A stretch of DNA of 64,000 bases from Chrysomallon squamiferum. Taxonomy: Eukaryota; Mollusca; Gastropoda; Neomphalida; Peltospiridae. The position numbers and the translations under genes are program-made. The notes under the pieces are model-generated. The model was not told where the DNA came from. It worked only from the letters and a program-made list of their open reading frames with translations, and did not search any database. Below are positions 49,779 to 61,474 of this stretch, piece after piece (the stretch's first letter is position 1; the number at the start of each line of letters is the position of its first letter). Location: NCBI GenBank assembly GCA_012295275.1, contig CM022672.1:24910430-24974429 (forward strand), read 5' to 3'.

Positions 49779-50048
49779 ATGTCTAAACGCCCTTATCGCT
49801 TTTCAGACAAATATTGCTCGGTCCCTTCTATTCGAAAATGGCTCGCTGATAAATTGCAGTACCAAGCGCCAACAGACTATCGCCATTTCAATATCATGAT
49901 GGACACTCGGATGATTAAATGGACCCAACGATGGGAAGTTTGGTGCATCGCCATTTATTTCCTCGGCTGTCAGACGATGTTTTCATCCGAGATTCCCTGC
50001 AAAGGCGCCGCTCGTCTGGCGCTCTGCAGCTCCTACAAGCGAGAATGA
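49779..50048 (+). CDS. Doubtful 89-residue ORF in a GC-richer island
   Basis: ATG at 49779 opens MSKRPYRFSDKYCSVPSIRK and continues to TGA at 50046-50048 with a non-repetitive, Trp-, Arg- and Cys-containing sequence. GC is near 47 percent in an AT-rich region. I see no family, no upstream promoter and no splice partner. The same DNA is rich in CpG and has the look of the neighbouring conserved-element candidates, so a noncoding role is at least as likely. Confidence 0.2.
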   Translation: MSKRPYRFSDKYCSVPSIRKWLADKLQYQAPTDYRHFNIMMDTRMIKWTQRWEVWCIAIYFLGCQTMFSSEIPCKGAARLALCSSYKRE

Positions 50049-50149
50049 TTGCAGTGGCTGTAATTGTTATAGCATAAATGGTCATAACTTCTCTGTAATG
50101 GCGTTTTCTTTTCGCGATGTGGAAAAATACATAATTCGACAATTTATCA

Positions 50150-51580
50150 AATCCTGTCGCAATAATGAATTGAGTAGATGATGTATTGTAAGAATATGAA
50201 GTTTAATTATTATTTTTATGCTTCCTTGTTTGTTTGTTTCTTTATTTATGTATTTTGCTTGATTCTTTATTATTTTATATTATTTATTACTGATGTTGTT
50301 TTTCTACATTACTCTCTACCATTAATATAATGGTTAACTGCATCCATAGCCGTTTTAGTTTGCTTCTTCGTCTTCTTCTTTTCTTTTTCTTTTTCTTCCC
50401 AGTAAAGCAGAATTTAGACCAATAATTTCATTGATTAATTCTGCAGTATTTTGAAATATCCATAGATTCTTTTGTTTTCTTTTTATTTATCATTATTCGT
50501 CATAAAATTGAGAAAGATTTCTGTTTTTTAACAATCCTAATATAGTTTACTCAGATGAAATTTATCATTATCAAAGTCATCATGTAATAATTGTCACCAT
50601 TAACTAAAGAAACTATCATATTTCTGTGTGTCGGGAAACTGAAACAAAACGATTACAAGGCGAATTTTCGATAATAGCTCTGCCAGAAATAATATTTTAT
50701 GAAATTTCTCAGAATTATAATATTGCATTATCTATAATACATCTCTCTTAATACAAACGGAATCATTTTTTTTTTTTTTTTTACTAAAAAAGACAAAAAA
50801 GAGTTATCTGTTTCTATTCATTTGTGCTGAAGCAAAGATAATTACAGACAAAATGGCGGTTATTAAATTAGTTATAATAGTTCAGATTTTATTGCCGCAT
50901 GTCTTTATATATAGAAATTAGCAATTAGCTCATTTTAGAAAAACAAAAAATTAGATGTATACCTACAAATTATTTTTGTCAAGATCTCTATAAGTTTTAT
51001 AAACTCACATACACAATTATAGATATAATGCAAATAAATACTAACGCATTCATACAAAAACACATAAGAGTGTTATTTTTTCAATAAATCAGCAGCAATG
51101 CTAATTTGTTCTTTCATTATCTTCATAATATCGGTAATTATAAGGAAGCAGAGGAAAGTGGAAGATTAAAGAACAATAAAAAAAATACTATAAAAAGAGA
51201 GAAAAGCGGAAATCAAAATTACATCAACAAAAAAATTAAGAATTTTCAGAAAGCGAAATGTATCGATGAATAAAATGAAAATTTTATACAGACAGAAAAA
51301 AGGTTTTAAGATCATTATAAAAAATGTTACTTTTAAAATTGCTTTTAAACAGATTTTAAAAAAAAAAATCGTAAAAGCTTGTGAAATATTTTATTCAAAT
51401 CGTTTAAAGCAACAAGCTACATTTTAAAATGTTCAAACTAAATCTTAACAGCTTTTCTTTCGAATACTGAACAAGACATCACTTCCCGAAAACAGACGAA
51501 ACAAACAAAAAAAATGTGTCGACTTCCTGAGAGCAAAATTCTTTCCTAGTGCATCAATATTTCAATAAAACTCCTGCCCA
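50150..51580. other. AT-rich DNA, no gene seen
   Basis: Mostly AT-rich with short poly-A and poly-T. A small complex patch lies near 50820-50870 (acaaaatggcggttattaaa). Confidence 0.6.
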
Positions 51581-51589
51581 AATATTCCC

Positions 51590-51770
51590 CATGCTGTTGA
51601 AGTAGTCTCTTAAGAGCCCTTGTGATCTTCCACTATTGATTCGCAATTGTGACTAATGAGCATGCTAATAGAAGGCGCCCTTGCCCAACGCTAAACAGTC
51701 TGGAGAACGGCAATTTGACGTCTTCAATTCGTTTGCTTTATTATCGATAATTTCAATAGAATATTTAGTT
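51590..51770. promoter_or_regulatory. Candidate enhancer with palindromic ttatcgataa
   Basis: Unique block with gattcgcaattgtgactaat, gagcatgctaatag and the perfect palindrome ttatcgataa at 51741-51750, which holds two facing GATA-type cores. Flanked by TG and TA simple repeats. Confidence 0.35.
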
Positions 51771-52299
51771 AAATTGCTACGCATGGTGTGTGTATATGTA
51801 CATACATTCATATATATATAAGCGAGTGTGTGTGTCTAGTTTCCTTTGTTTACATCTTCTGTGTAAGATTTTGGAAATGCGTACACATATATAATGTAAA
51901 ATTGCGCTTTTAATATTTTTTTTTACAATTCTTCTTTACCACATCTAATTAGCTTTTAGATATACAGGTCACACCGTAATAAGTTAGTGTGACAGAAAAA
52001 AAAACTGTTTACATCTTCGCATTATAACCAATAGATTCTGAATCATATTTATCAGCTAACACAATCTGTAATTCCTGGTTAATGTCACGACACAGCTTCT
52101 CATTAATCAGTTAAAACCTGTAGACATCAGTTTCAGTAATACTTTCTTTCACAGACCATGACAAGTACACCACAGCTGTGTTTACATTCTGATCTATTTA
52201 TATATGCATATTTGTCATCCTGTCCAACATAAAAATAAATTTAAAGTAATCTGTATTTTCATGTGTGTTTTTTTTTTTTTTTTTTTTTTCAATATGTCA

Positions 52300-52800
52300 T
52301 AATGAAACTTTTCAAAACCGAACTCTCGCTAAACTGAAATTCTTCCAAAACCGAATGATTACTTCGGTCTCCTGGTTCATTGTATACTTAAACGTAGAAA
52401 CCGAAGACCTTTCCGAATTAAACAGAATCCCGTCACTCTCCCGTTTTGAGAAATTTCAGTGCATATTCAGTATATCATGATTTGTATGTTCAGAACAACC
52501 TGAACTTTCGATGGTTTACTAGTGCTTATATATTCTGGTTTCTATTTCTATATTTTTTTCTCAGCCCAATAAAATAAATATCATATCTTGATTTATATCC
52601 CAAACATCGAACTTCAATACCCTGCTAATAAAATTAGTTTATCCTGGTTTATTTCTCTGCAGCTCTCAATTTTTTTTTTTTTTATTAATGAGTATATTTT
52701 TCCTTCGTATCTCAACACTTTTCATAAACAGTCTAATAATATAACCCTTCCATCATGACGTAACTGAAATATCCTGGTTTGTGTTCCTATACTGGCAAGT
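52300..52800. repeat. Diverged tandem repeat, period about 52-60 bp
   Basis: The core tatcctggtttatattcc recurs in altered form at 52371, 52471, 52531, 52583, 52641 and 52771, alternating with a second core like aaccgaactttcga (52316, 52341, 52502, 52606). A poly-T run interrupts the array near 52670. Confidence 0.65.
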
Positions 52801-53014
52801 CCTAGTATAACCAATATATTTAAGCTTAAACTGAACCATCAAATTACATCTGCCTACTAACAAGGTTTAACTGAGTGCTAAGTCTTTGACTGATGAAATA
52901 AAGAGTTTAATGCAAAACTGAATTTAAAGTTAAAAAATGCTTTTTTATTTAATAATTAATGGCGAGAGTTAGAAAAACAATTTACAAAAGAAAAAAAAAC
53001 CCTAACTTAAAAGA

Positions 53015-53015
53015 A

Positions 53016-53047
<32 letters not shown>
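53015..53047. repeat. (TA)n microsatellite
   Basis: About 16 TA units. Confidence 0.95.
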
Positions 53048-53050
<3 letters not shown>

Positions 53051-53299
53051 TCGTAAAGAAGAAAGCAAATAAATTAATAAAATAAATATTGATCTTTTTA
53101 GAATTATAAATTTATTTATTGTACGACAGAATTACTGTTCAGTTGGCGATGTTTTGTTTGATCTTCATGCTGCCTCTGATCGATACTTTGAAGAATCTGA
53201 ATTTATTACATCTCTTGTACAACTCTCTCAACTGATTTCAGTTTATTTTTCTTGCAGGCAACTCCATTCTTCTATACCCTTCCGTTTTGTCTTTTCCGA

Positions 53300-53302
<3 letters not shown>

Positions 53303-53358
<56 letters not shown>
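53303..53358. repeat. (CT)n microsatellite
   Basis: About 27 CT units. The overlapping open frames give Ser/Leu strings. Confidence 0.97.
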
Positions 53359-53362
<4 letters not shown>

Positions 53363-53864
53363 CTGTATTTCACATTCATGTTTTAAAGCATTTGTTACAA
53401 CATATATTATTAATTTTTTTTTTTTTATGTCTTTTAAGTCCTTTCTTCAAAGTCATTTTAAACTGTTTTATATTTCAAACAGTATGATCAGTTACGTTAT
53501 TAAAATATAAAAATAAAAAAAAAGAAGACTGCCTCAAAATAATGGCGAAAAAAAAAATTCAAAATTACCCGAAGACTTTTAAATTTAGTCACTGTTTTTT
53601 TTTTTTTTTTTTTTTTTCTTTGTAACATACACGCGCCTAACCGGGACGGACCCAGAACTGTTTTTTAAAAGCGATCAGAAAATCGTAACCTCCTAAAATT
53701 TAACAGCATTTTAAAAATCAGACAATTTTAGTAAATATATTTCAAACATTCAAATATATAATAATTATAAGAAAGAAAGAAAGCAAACAAAGAAAGATTT
53801 TTTTTTTTTTTTTTTACTTTAAATAAAAACTGAAAAAAAAAAAAAAGAAACACATTTTTGCACG

Positions 53865-54290
53865 CATCCTCGGCAGCTCTGAGATGCGCGCCTGACACAG
53901 ACGTGAATGTTATTATTATTACTGACATCTGCATGTGTAATGAGACGTCTGCTCACCCCATTCTCATTAGAGTCACCTCTCTGCTTGGGAAAGAAACAGT
54001 TACGGAAATCTTCTTCTAGAAAAATAATTCATCTTATGAAAACCTGGCCTTTATGTCACCCAAAGCAATCAGCATGCAGGAAATCCAAACAGCTGCACGT
54101 GTCACGGCGCACGACATTGTTCGTTTCATTCTGTCTAGATACCCGAGTGGCTTCCCTTTGTATGGCTTCTTCAGTAAAGAAGTCTGTCAACGCACAAATG
54201 ACTTATCAGCCACATTTGAAATCAATAAAATGACAGCTGAGTTGGGTGTTGCGTTACAATAATCAGATATATTTTCAAAACGACATCTTG
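53865..54290. promoter_or_regulatory. Long unique island, candidate noncoding element
   Basis: About 400 bases of non-repetitive, GC-richer sequence between poly-A/T runs. Two plus-strand frames overlap (53907-54233 and 54053-54262), neither with a convincing family. On the minus strand it carries cattttattgatttcaaatg and gctgataagtcatttg, that is TTTTATTG and GATA-type words. Confidence 0.3.
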
Positions 54291-54884
54291 ACACACACTT
54301 ACATTTCATGTACATGTGTTTTATTAAATATTTCTAAAAAAAATAAAAAAAAAAAATAAAATAAAAAACAACACCAAATCGTTGTTTTCATTCGCCTGCA
54401 CAGCTTTAACTTTTTTTTTTTTTTTTTTTTAAATAGTCTGACATACTGTTCACAATAATCAATGAATAACCATAAAGCTATTGTTATATGTTCTGAAAAT
54501 CTTAACAGAACGCAGGCTATGAAAGAAAAAACTGAATGAAGTTGTTTATTGAGATATTAACATATTTTAATAGGAACTGTCTGCAGATGTTATAACAGTA
54601 CTTTTTATTTCGTCCTCTTCTTCTTGTTTCATTCCGTTTTTATTTTTTTATTTTTTTAATGTTCGAATTTTTGAGACACAAAACATGTTGTCTTTATTTC
54701 TTTGACTCTTTCTAACTGCAGCAAATGTTCTTAAGCAATTTATTTACTTTGTACAAGTACTATGTACGACATCTCTCGTATTTAAAGTAATAGTTTTGGG
54801 AATGAAGTTTGGAATCTCGCTGGATCTCATTTCTGAAATCGTGTATACAGGTAAGTTCTAGACCACAGATTTCCAACCGGTGTG

Positions 54885-54985
54885 TAGCGAGACCAGCCAG
54901 TGGTAGAGCGACTAGTTGAACGATTCATCACACAAGGTTAGAGATTCAAACTTTTCAGAAAGGCTGTCTGTATTTTAAACTTTTA
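54885..54985 (+). mobile_element. tRNA-derived SINE head or tRNA relic
   Basis: The phrase ccagtggtagagcgact matches a tRNA D-arm and polymerase III A box. About 45 bases on, gttagagattcaaac resembles a T-arm and B box. Spacing is tRNA-like, but stem pairing is poor, so it is not a working tRNA gene. It differs from the family at 1-150 and 41950-42150. Confidence 0.5.
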
Positions 54986-54999
54986 AACCAGTTCATAAG

Positions 55000-57000
55000 C
55001 CTATTCTATAGCACGAATTTTACAGCGGAGAAAATTTTAAAGAAATTAATGTTGAAATGGATATCTGTTTAAGAATTTTCTTCATACCTAAATAAATAAA
55101 AAAATAAAAAGATTTTAGCTAATCTAAGCAATATTGTGGGTCATATTGTAGCGCTCAAGATATAGTATTATTCTTACATGTTTACATGATCTTATTATTT
55201 GCTTTCCATTTGTCTTTTGCAGTTTATCTGATCTGATTAGCATAATTATTTAAAACTGGAAAAGAAAAATCTTAAATGCATTACACTGATTATAAAAAAA
55301 TAATGATAAAAAAAAACATTTTCGAATCTGGGTGACCTCCCAACCACTGTGTTAATGCTGAAAAGGTTGGGACTAAGTGTTTTAGACTGTTAACCCCAAC
55401 ATAACGTCTTGTAAGCCTTCACCATAATCAGTGTATTTCCCTCCTTTCAGTTTGTTCTTGGATTTGGTGTGTTTCTTCATCGTCAATGTCGACATCAAAA
55501 TAAAAATTAATATAATTCTCTTCTTAATCTTCATAAAAGTACTGGCGGAAGAAGAAGAATAGATTTATTTAATAACGCAGGTTAATTAGAGTGTGTACAT
55601 GGTTAATGAAAGCAAAACCCCCTGCCCCTCTTCATTTACCAGCAATAAAATTTGTTTTTATGCACCCACCCATAAACAGAAAAGCATAAACATGGGCTAT
55701 TATATGACAAACATGAAGAACTGCTTGAAGAGAAAAAACAGAGCTTTGGGAGAAGAGAAAAGGATTGATCCTTCAACCAGTCACTCCATAATCTAAATAT
55801 TCACTGAGCCACAGTTCACTCGTTACACTGCTGACAGGTTGATATACGAGATATCAACACAGAATGCAAATACAGAGTTACTCAAGTTACAGAAAGAACA
55901 CGTGTCTCTCTTTCATTAAAAAAGCTGTTTCTAGCGTTTTATGATGGGACAAAAACATAAAATTTTCTGTCATAATATTGTATCATACTTTTCCATGATA
56001 TTTAAGTTGTCACAAGCGTTGAGAAATGATAACCTTCATTTTTATTTACATTATCCCTTAAAGACGTCAGTTTTAAATTAGTCAGTGTTATTTCTAATGA
56101 AAATCAGTTAACTCATATGATCTAATTACTGTACCAACTGATCCTTTTTCTATCTATGGGTGGGTGCATATAACAAGAATTCTAAACGAAAAGAGTAACC
56201 CATGTTTAAATTTCATTAAACGTTGTACAGGCGTTATTTTACTGAGTTATTAAATAAAATATTTCTTCTTCGTCTGCTAAAACCTTTACTGAGATTAAAA
56301 AGAAGATTATAGTGGAGATTATTTTGTTGTCCACAGTGATGACGAAGAAGTAAGATAAAGAGAAATTATTATAAGGCGTATTATAAACAAAATATTATCT
56401 ATAAAGACCAGATACTACAGTTTTAAAATACATTTAAGGTACAGTGTCGCTATATTTGACTAAATTTACTTTTAAACACACCAATGTTCTCACATCAGTA
56501 TTATAAATATGATACAAAAAGAAAAAGGATTCTAGAGTATATTCTTGAAAAGTACTACTGTAATATGTAGAGTCATTGTAAAAGGTACGTTCTCTAATGC
56601 ACTTTATCAGTACTTTTAAACATCTTGAAACATTATGAAATACCTGACTACTGTAATCTGTCGGGCAGATAAATAATCTGCAAGTTGTGGCAATAACAGG
56701 AACTTATTATCAGATATATTTACTTTCTGGAAATCTTATTTCTTCTCTGATGTAATCGCCAGAAACTGCTGCCAAGAATTCAAACTGGAACAGACTAGTA
56801 ACAAACTTTTTCTTTTATCAATGAAAACCAAAAGGTCATCTGGTCCTAAACAGTAAACGTGCTGGAGGGGGCAGAGGCGACAGACGCAAATCAAGACTTG
56901 GGAAACCATTTGAAATGAACAGACATTAAATGTTTTATTGTGGGTTTTTTTTATTTCAGTAGATAAGTTATGTTAGCAGATAAGTAGTCAGCTAGGTTAT
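55000..57000. other. Intergenic DNA, moderately complex, no exon seen
   Basis: Frames are short. The ORF at 55593-55796 has a plausible composition but no family and no splice context. A purine-rich GC patch lies near 56862-56885 (gctggagggggcagaggcga). Confidence 0.5.
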
Positions 57001-57024
57001 AGATATGATTGTGTGCATGTATGT

Positions 57025-57068
57025 AGTATGTATGTTTGTATGTATGTATGTATATATGTATGTGTGTA

Positions 57069-57099
<31 letters not shown>

Positions 57100-57284
57100 A
57101 TGTATGCAAGTATGCATGCATGTGTCTGCATGTAAGAATAATGTAAGCATGTAAGTTTATATGCTTGCTTCAGTACATTCGTGAATGGAAGCAAATGTAA
57201 ACATATGTAACGTACATAAACACATGCTATATATAGATAGCAAGCAAACATGCAAACATACATTCGCTCATGCATGCATATGTA

Positions 57285-57318
<34 letters not shown>

Positions 57319-57345
57319 TTACATATATGTTCCTGCATCTGTGCA
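57025..57345. repeat. TATG / GCAT tetranucleotide tract and TA run
   Basis: Mixed tatg and gcatg units to 57140; similar units resume near 57265 and lead into a TA run at 57286-57316. Confidence 0.92.
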
Positions 57346-57399
57346 TCTATGAGTATCAGTAATTTTGTAGAAGAAAAAAATTGATTTCACAGAGACAGT

Positions 57400-57690
57400 T
57401 ATCATTAAAACGTCCATAATTAGTTTTAGTTAAACTGGTACCGCCCCTGCAAACTGATCTCTTTGCTTATATCTTACATTCTTACTTGTGTCTGTACCGA
57501 ATTCAACTCCGCACAGAAATACTAGACGATCACTGGAACTAGAGTGAATAAATTTGGTTGCGTTATGATGTCATCCAGTGCAAATTCGTGCGTAGAAGTA
57601 ATGGGAAAAGACAGGTGTGAAACTGGACAGATCTGCACATCACATTGTGTTTAGACCTAGGAAGAAACACATACATATCCGTGCAGTGAT
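57400..57690. promoter_or_regulatory. Unique island, candidate noncoding element
   Basis: Complex block placed between two TATG arrays; includes gttatgatgtcatccagtgc and aactggtaccgcccctgcaa. No open frame. Confidence 0.3.
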
Positions 57691-57832
57691 ACACAGCGCT
57701 AATTCTTTTTATTTTTTAATAGAACAGATCGAAGCAAGTCGTTTTTTCTCACGACTGTTTTAAAGGTTGTTATTTTGATGACACTGAATTGTGTGAATGT
57801 AAGTTAGTAAGTACGTGTGCATGTATTTAACT

Positions 57833-57897
57833 GTGTATGTATGTATGTATGTACGTATGTATTTATGTAAGTATGTATATATATATGTATATATGTA

Positions 57898-57956
<59 letters not shown>

Positions 57957-57970
57957 GTATGTACTTATGT
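57833..57970. repeat. (TATG)n(TA)n(TATG)n compound microsatellite
   Basis: TATG units, a TA run of about 23 units (57901-57944) and TATG units again. Confidence 0.95.
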
Positions 57971-58849
57971 AGTATGTATGTACACACGTTTTTAGTTATG
58001 CACAGATATACGGTATCGATGAATATACGCCAATGTTTATTCCTTTATTTTTTCTATATATCAGTGCATGTACATAACTTTGTTTGTTTATTTCCTTGTT
58101 TGTTCTTCCGTTTGTTTGTTGATTTATTATAGTTATATACATATTTATCCTGCCATTAACAGGACTCGAAATAAACTAGTTTTTCCCGTTCAGAAATGTA
58201 CTCTTCTTTGTCACATTTATTTATAGACATTGCGGTATTTTTGTGTTGTCTCTAATTTTTGGCCTTTCTTCCTCTAACGAAATGGAAACATGGCACGTTC
58301 TATGATAATACTACTCCTCAATGTATAAAATGATTTTATCTCTGTCAGATATCACCACACACTTTAAATATGCCAGCAGGAAGATAAACAGATTCTGATG
58401 TAAAATAAACTCGCGGTAAAGATTTCTGTGATTCTGTTGGTATCTATGTAAGAACATAAAAATAGTATTTAAAAAAGAAAGTTTGTCTCATGATGTTATC
58501 CCATGAGATGTATTGTAATTTCGTCGCAATGGCATTTTTCTGAATATAATAAAAATGTGAACTCTCTTGAAATCTGAACGAAAGTAAGAAATGTTTATAA
58601 ATAACAAATAATTGTACCGTAAGAAAAGAAGAGAGAAAAAAAAAGATTTAAATGTCATTTGTTGAATATAAAATGTTTGAAATTTCGTGTGAAAATAATA
58701 GGTTTTATTCCTTTCTTCCTTTAGTGATGACATATCATTTTGTGGAATGCAATTATACAAAACGCATAAATGTTAGGTTGGAGAAAAAGGACGCGAGAAG
58801 AAATTATAGAAAGACAATCATAAAAAGTGACAAACAGCGAGAGAAAAAA

Positions 58850-59040
58850 GGACAAGAAGACAGTCAGAAGGGGGAGGGGCAGCTGTGATTGAGGAAATAG
58901 GGAGTGAAAAAGAGAGAGGAAGAGAAGAAGATGGAGCAGAAGGAGACTGACAATCAGAACTAAAATAAGACTGAAACGGAGAAAAGAAAAGAGGCGAAGT
59001 GGAAGGAAAGAGAGTTAGAGACAGGAATTATGACATAGAG
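58850..59040. other. Purine-rich lead-in to the minisatellite
   Basis: Strongly purine-biased plus strand (gaagggggaggggcagctgt, ggaagagaagaagatggagc) without clear periodicity; it contains aaggagactgacaatcaga, a phrase echoed at 61.5 kb. Confidence 0.6.
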
Positions 59041-59775
59041 AGACATAGTAAAGAGATAAGGAAAGAGTAAGACAGAAGGAGAAAAAGAGATGAAAATAGA
59101 GTGAGATAGAAGTAGAGAAGGAGATAAGGAGAGAGTGAGAAGGAGATAAGGAGAGAGTGAGAAGGAGAGACAGGGATAAGGATAGAGTGAGATAGGAGAA
59201 AAAGAGATGACAATAGAGTGAGATAGAAGGAGAGACAGAGATGAGGATAGAGTGAGACAGAAGGAGAGAAAGAGATAAGGATAGAGTGAGACAGAAGGAG
59301 AAAAAGAGATGACAATAGAGTGAGACAGAAGGAGAGAAAGAGATAAGGATAGAGTGAGACAGAAGGAGAGAAAGAGATAAGGATAGAGTAAGATAGAAGG
59401 AGAAAAAGAGATGTGGATAGAGTGAGATAGAAGTAGAGTAAGAGATAAGGAGAGAGTGAGATAGCAGAGACAGAGATAAGGATAGAGTGAGACAGAAGGA
59501 GAAAAGAGATGACAATAGAGTGAGATAGAAGGAGAGAAAGAGATGAGGATAGAGTGAGATAGAAGGAGGGAAAGAGATGAGGATAGAGTGAGATAGAAGG
59601 AGAAAAAGAGATAAGGAGAGTGAGATAGAAAGAGAGACAGAGATGAGGATAGAGTGAGATAGAAGGAGAGACAGAGATGAGGAGAGAGTGAGATAGAAGT
59701 CGAGAAAGAGATAAGGATAGAGTGAGATAGAAGGAGAGAAAGAGATAAAGATAATGTAAGAAAGAGCCAGAGAAG
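59040..59775. repeat. Polypurine minisatellite, unit about 34 bp, about 21 copies
   Basis: Unit close to gagatagaaggagagaaa followed by gagataaggatagagt. Units differ by substitutions (aaggat/gaggat/gacaat) and by short truncated units. The plus strand is more than 85 percent purine by eye. The two long minus-strand open frames (309 and 252 residues, SLYPHLFLSF-like repeats) are products of the repeat, not a gene. Confidence 0.9.
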
Positions 59776-59929
59776 GGGAAAGACAAACAGATAAACTGAT
59801 AAATAATTTAAGTTTATAATTAATAATTAATGAGTTTTGATCATCTTTTAATAATATTTTATTAATATACTTCTCTTCTAACAGTAATATGTGCAGACCT
59901 TTAGAAAAACAATTAACCTCTGATACACT

Positions 59930-60080
59930 GAACTGACGCGCCATTATACAAATAATCGCTGTAGCTGCTAATTAATCAACATCGTGCCAGTTATCAGAAG
60001 ATTTATTAAACTGGGTACCACTTCTTGTGTATCGTTAACCTCCTGAGAATATCGCACCAAAATGATTTAATAAGCATTTG
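59930..60080. promoter_or_regulatory. Unique island, candidate noncoding element
   Basis: Contains cgctgtagctgctaattaatc (AATTAAT homeodomain-like) and cgtgccagttatcag (GATA-type core on the minus strand). Confidence 0.25.
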
Positions 60081-60154
60081 TGTTAGTGTCTCTAAAACGT
60101 TCTTATTAAAATCTACAATTTAATACCAATTACTGAATTTGTTGAAAGAAAAAG

Positions 60155-60157
60155 AAG

Positions 60158-60188
<31 letters not shown>
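60155..60188. repeat. Poly-A run
   Basis: About 30 A residues with one G; no retroposon body was found beside it. Confidence 0.9.
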
Positions 60189-60190
<2 letters not shown>

Positions 60191-60249
60191 AAATACTCTC
60201 TGAAATGGGATACATTAGAAATGTGCACAATCTCTTACCACTAAACACG

Positions 60250-60620
60250 ATAATTACTTCAAATACATATGGAGATTAAACGTTTCGGGTTTTATGCACG
60301 TGTCAGCGCGTGCAATAAAAATGGCTTCTCGAGCTCGGGTTTATGGAGCATCACGTGGACTGATATAAAGTTATTTAAATCCACGCAACAGAAACTGAGG
60401 TTTTATTTGCGGTGACAAAAAGCAGATGAAACCGAACAGGACTACACAAGAATTACGAGTAGACGAATTAATACAGAGCGCTGACGTGAGAGAAGTATAA
60501 ACATTCAGATTACCTCATTATAATATTAACCAGCTTTACACCTTGGACCCAATACGTCAAGGTTACTCGGTTTGTTGGCAACGAGAAGCGTACATGGAGA
60601 TGAAAGCAGAGCATTATTTT
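60250..60620. promoter_or_regulatory. Candidate enhancer with inverted Hox/CDX-like sites
   Basis: At 60290-60320 ttttatgcacg and cgtgcaataaaa form an inverted pair. Both TTTTATG and GCAATAAAA resemble posterior-Hox/CDX sites. Further words include gctcgggtttatggagcatc, cacgtg at 60351 and taaagttatttaaatcc. About 350 bases of unique sequence without an open frame. Confidence 0.35.
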
Positions 60621-60639
60621 AAAATAATGACACCGTCCT

Positions 60640-60970
60640 GTTATTACCATTACAGCCACAGCTACCTTTGCTGTCACTGCTACTACTATGACTACTACTA
60701 TTACTGCTATTAATAATATCATTTAAGAACAAAAACAAACAAAATTAACATTAACATTAACAAATCTTCATAATAATATCACATACAACAACATTTTGAT
60801 ATCCGTCAACAACAAAAACAATGCTACTACTACTGCTTCTGCTATTGCTGTTACTACTACTGTTAATATTATAATACTATTACTAACACAACCATCACCA
60901 CTTTTATTATTATGATTATCATTACTGTTGTCGTGCCGTCATCGTTGTTGCTGCCGCTAGTTGTTTTTTT
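60640..60970. repeat. Cryptic ACT/GCT/ATT trinucleotide tracts
   Basis: Two imperfect triplet tracts (60660-60720 and 60815-60910), mostly act, gct and att. Confidence 0.85.
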
Positions 60971-61312
60971 TTTTTGGTACTGAGATTGCTGTTGTTGATG
61001 CTGATGACACAGTGGTAGCTGCAGTAGGATTTTCAATACGAATTTTCTCTGTTTAGAAATAATTACTACGCTGACTCTGTATCACTTAGTATGAGTCAGG
61101 TCTATTTATTACATCACTCAGTTAAAAATAAAATCTAGATACTGCAGTCCGTAATAACAAACTGCTGAGAATCCTTGTCAGAAACCCATTACTGACAATT
61201 CTTTATTACTTTAATCCCTGTCATTACTAGCTGTGAACAAATTACACAAATTCCTTTACTGCTGTATTCTACTATTATCCTGCAATGCCTCTTTGCGTTT
61301 ATATATATATGG

Positions 61313-61317
<5 letters not shown>

Positions 61318-61347
<30 letters not shown>

Positions 61348-61396
61348 TGTATGTATGTATGTATGTATGTATGTATGTATGTATGTATGTATGTAT
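61318..61396. repeat. (ATGT)n microsatellite, about 19 units
   Basis: Perfect tetranucleotide array, one of the purest in the window. Confidence 0.98.
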
Positions 61397-61474
61397 AAAA
61401 TGAACTACAAGATTTCAGTAGTAACATTTTTATCTTAATTCTTATTTCGTATCCGACTTAATTAAACATTTATG

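Noticed and set aside
52265-52480. KLKFFQNRM resembling homeodomain helix 3
   Set aside because: It arises twice from the repeat core ccgaact/ccaaaaccgaa of a local tandem repeat; there is no surrounding homeodomain sequence.
54053-54262. EIQTAAR string reminiscent of histone H2B (EIQTAVR)
   Set aside because: Nothing before or after it matches H2B, and the seven-residue likeness is expected by chance in a window of this size.
55320-55410. Second tRNA-like segment on the minus strand
   Set aside because: A B-box-like agattcgaaa is present but the A box is at the wrong distance and no stems form.
56997-58132. Tyr/Ile/His-rich open frames on both strands
   Set aside because: All are translations of TATG, GTAT and TA microsatellites.
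59015-59944. 309-residue and 252-residue minus-strand open frames
   Set aside because: They are Ser/Leu/Tyr/His repeats produced by translating the polypurine minisatellite; stops are rare in such DNA in any frame.
60155-60188. Poly-A run as the tail of a retrocopy
   Set aside because: No open frame, target-site duplication or gene-like body was found next to it.
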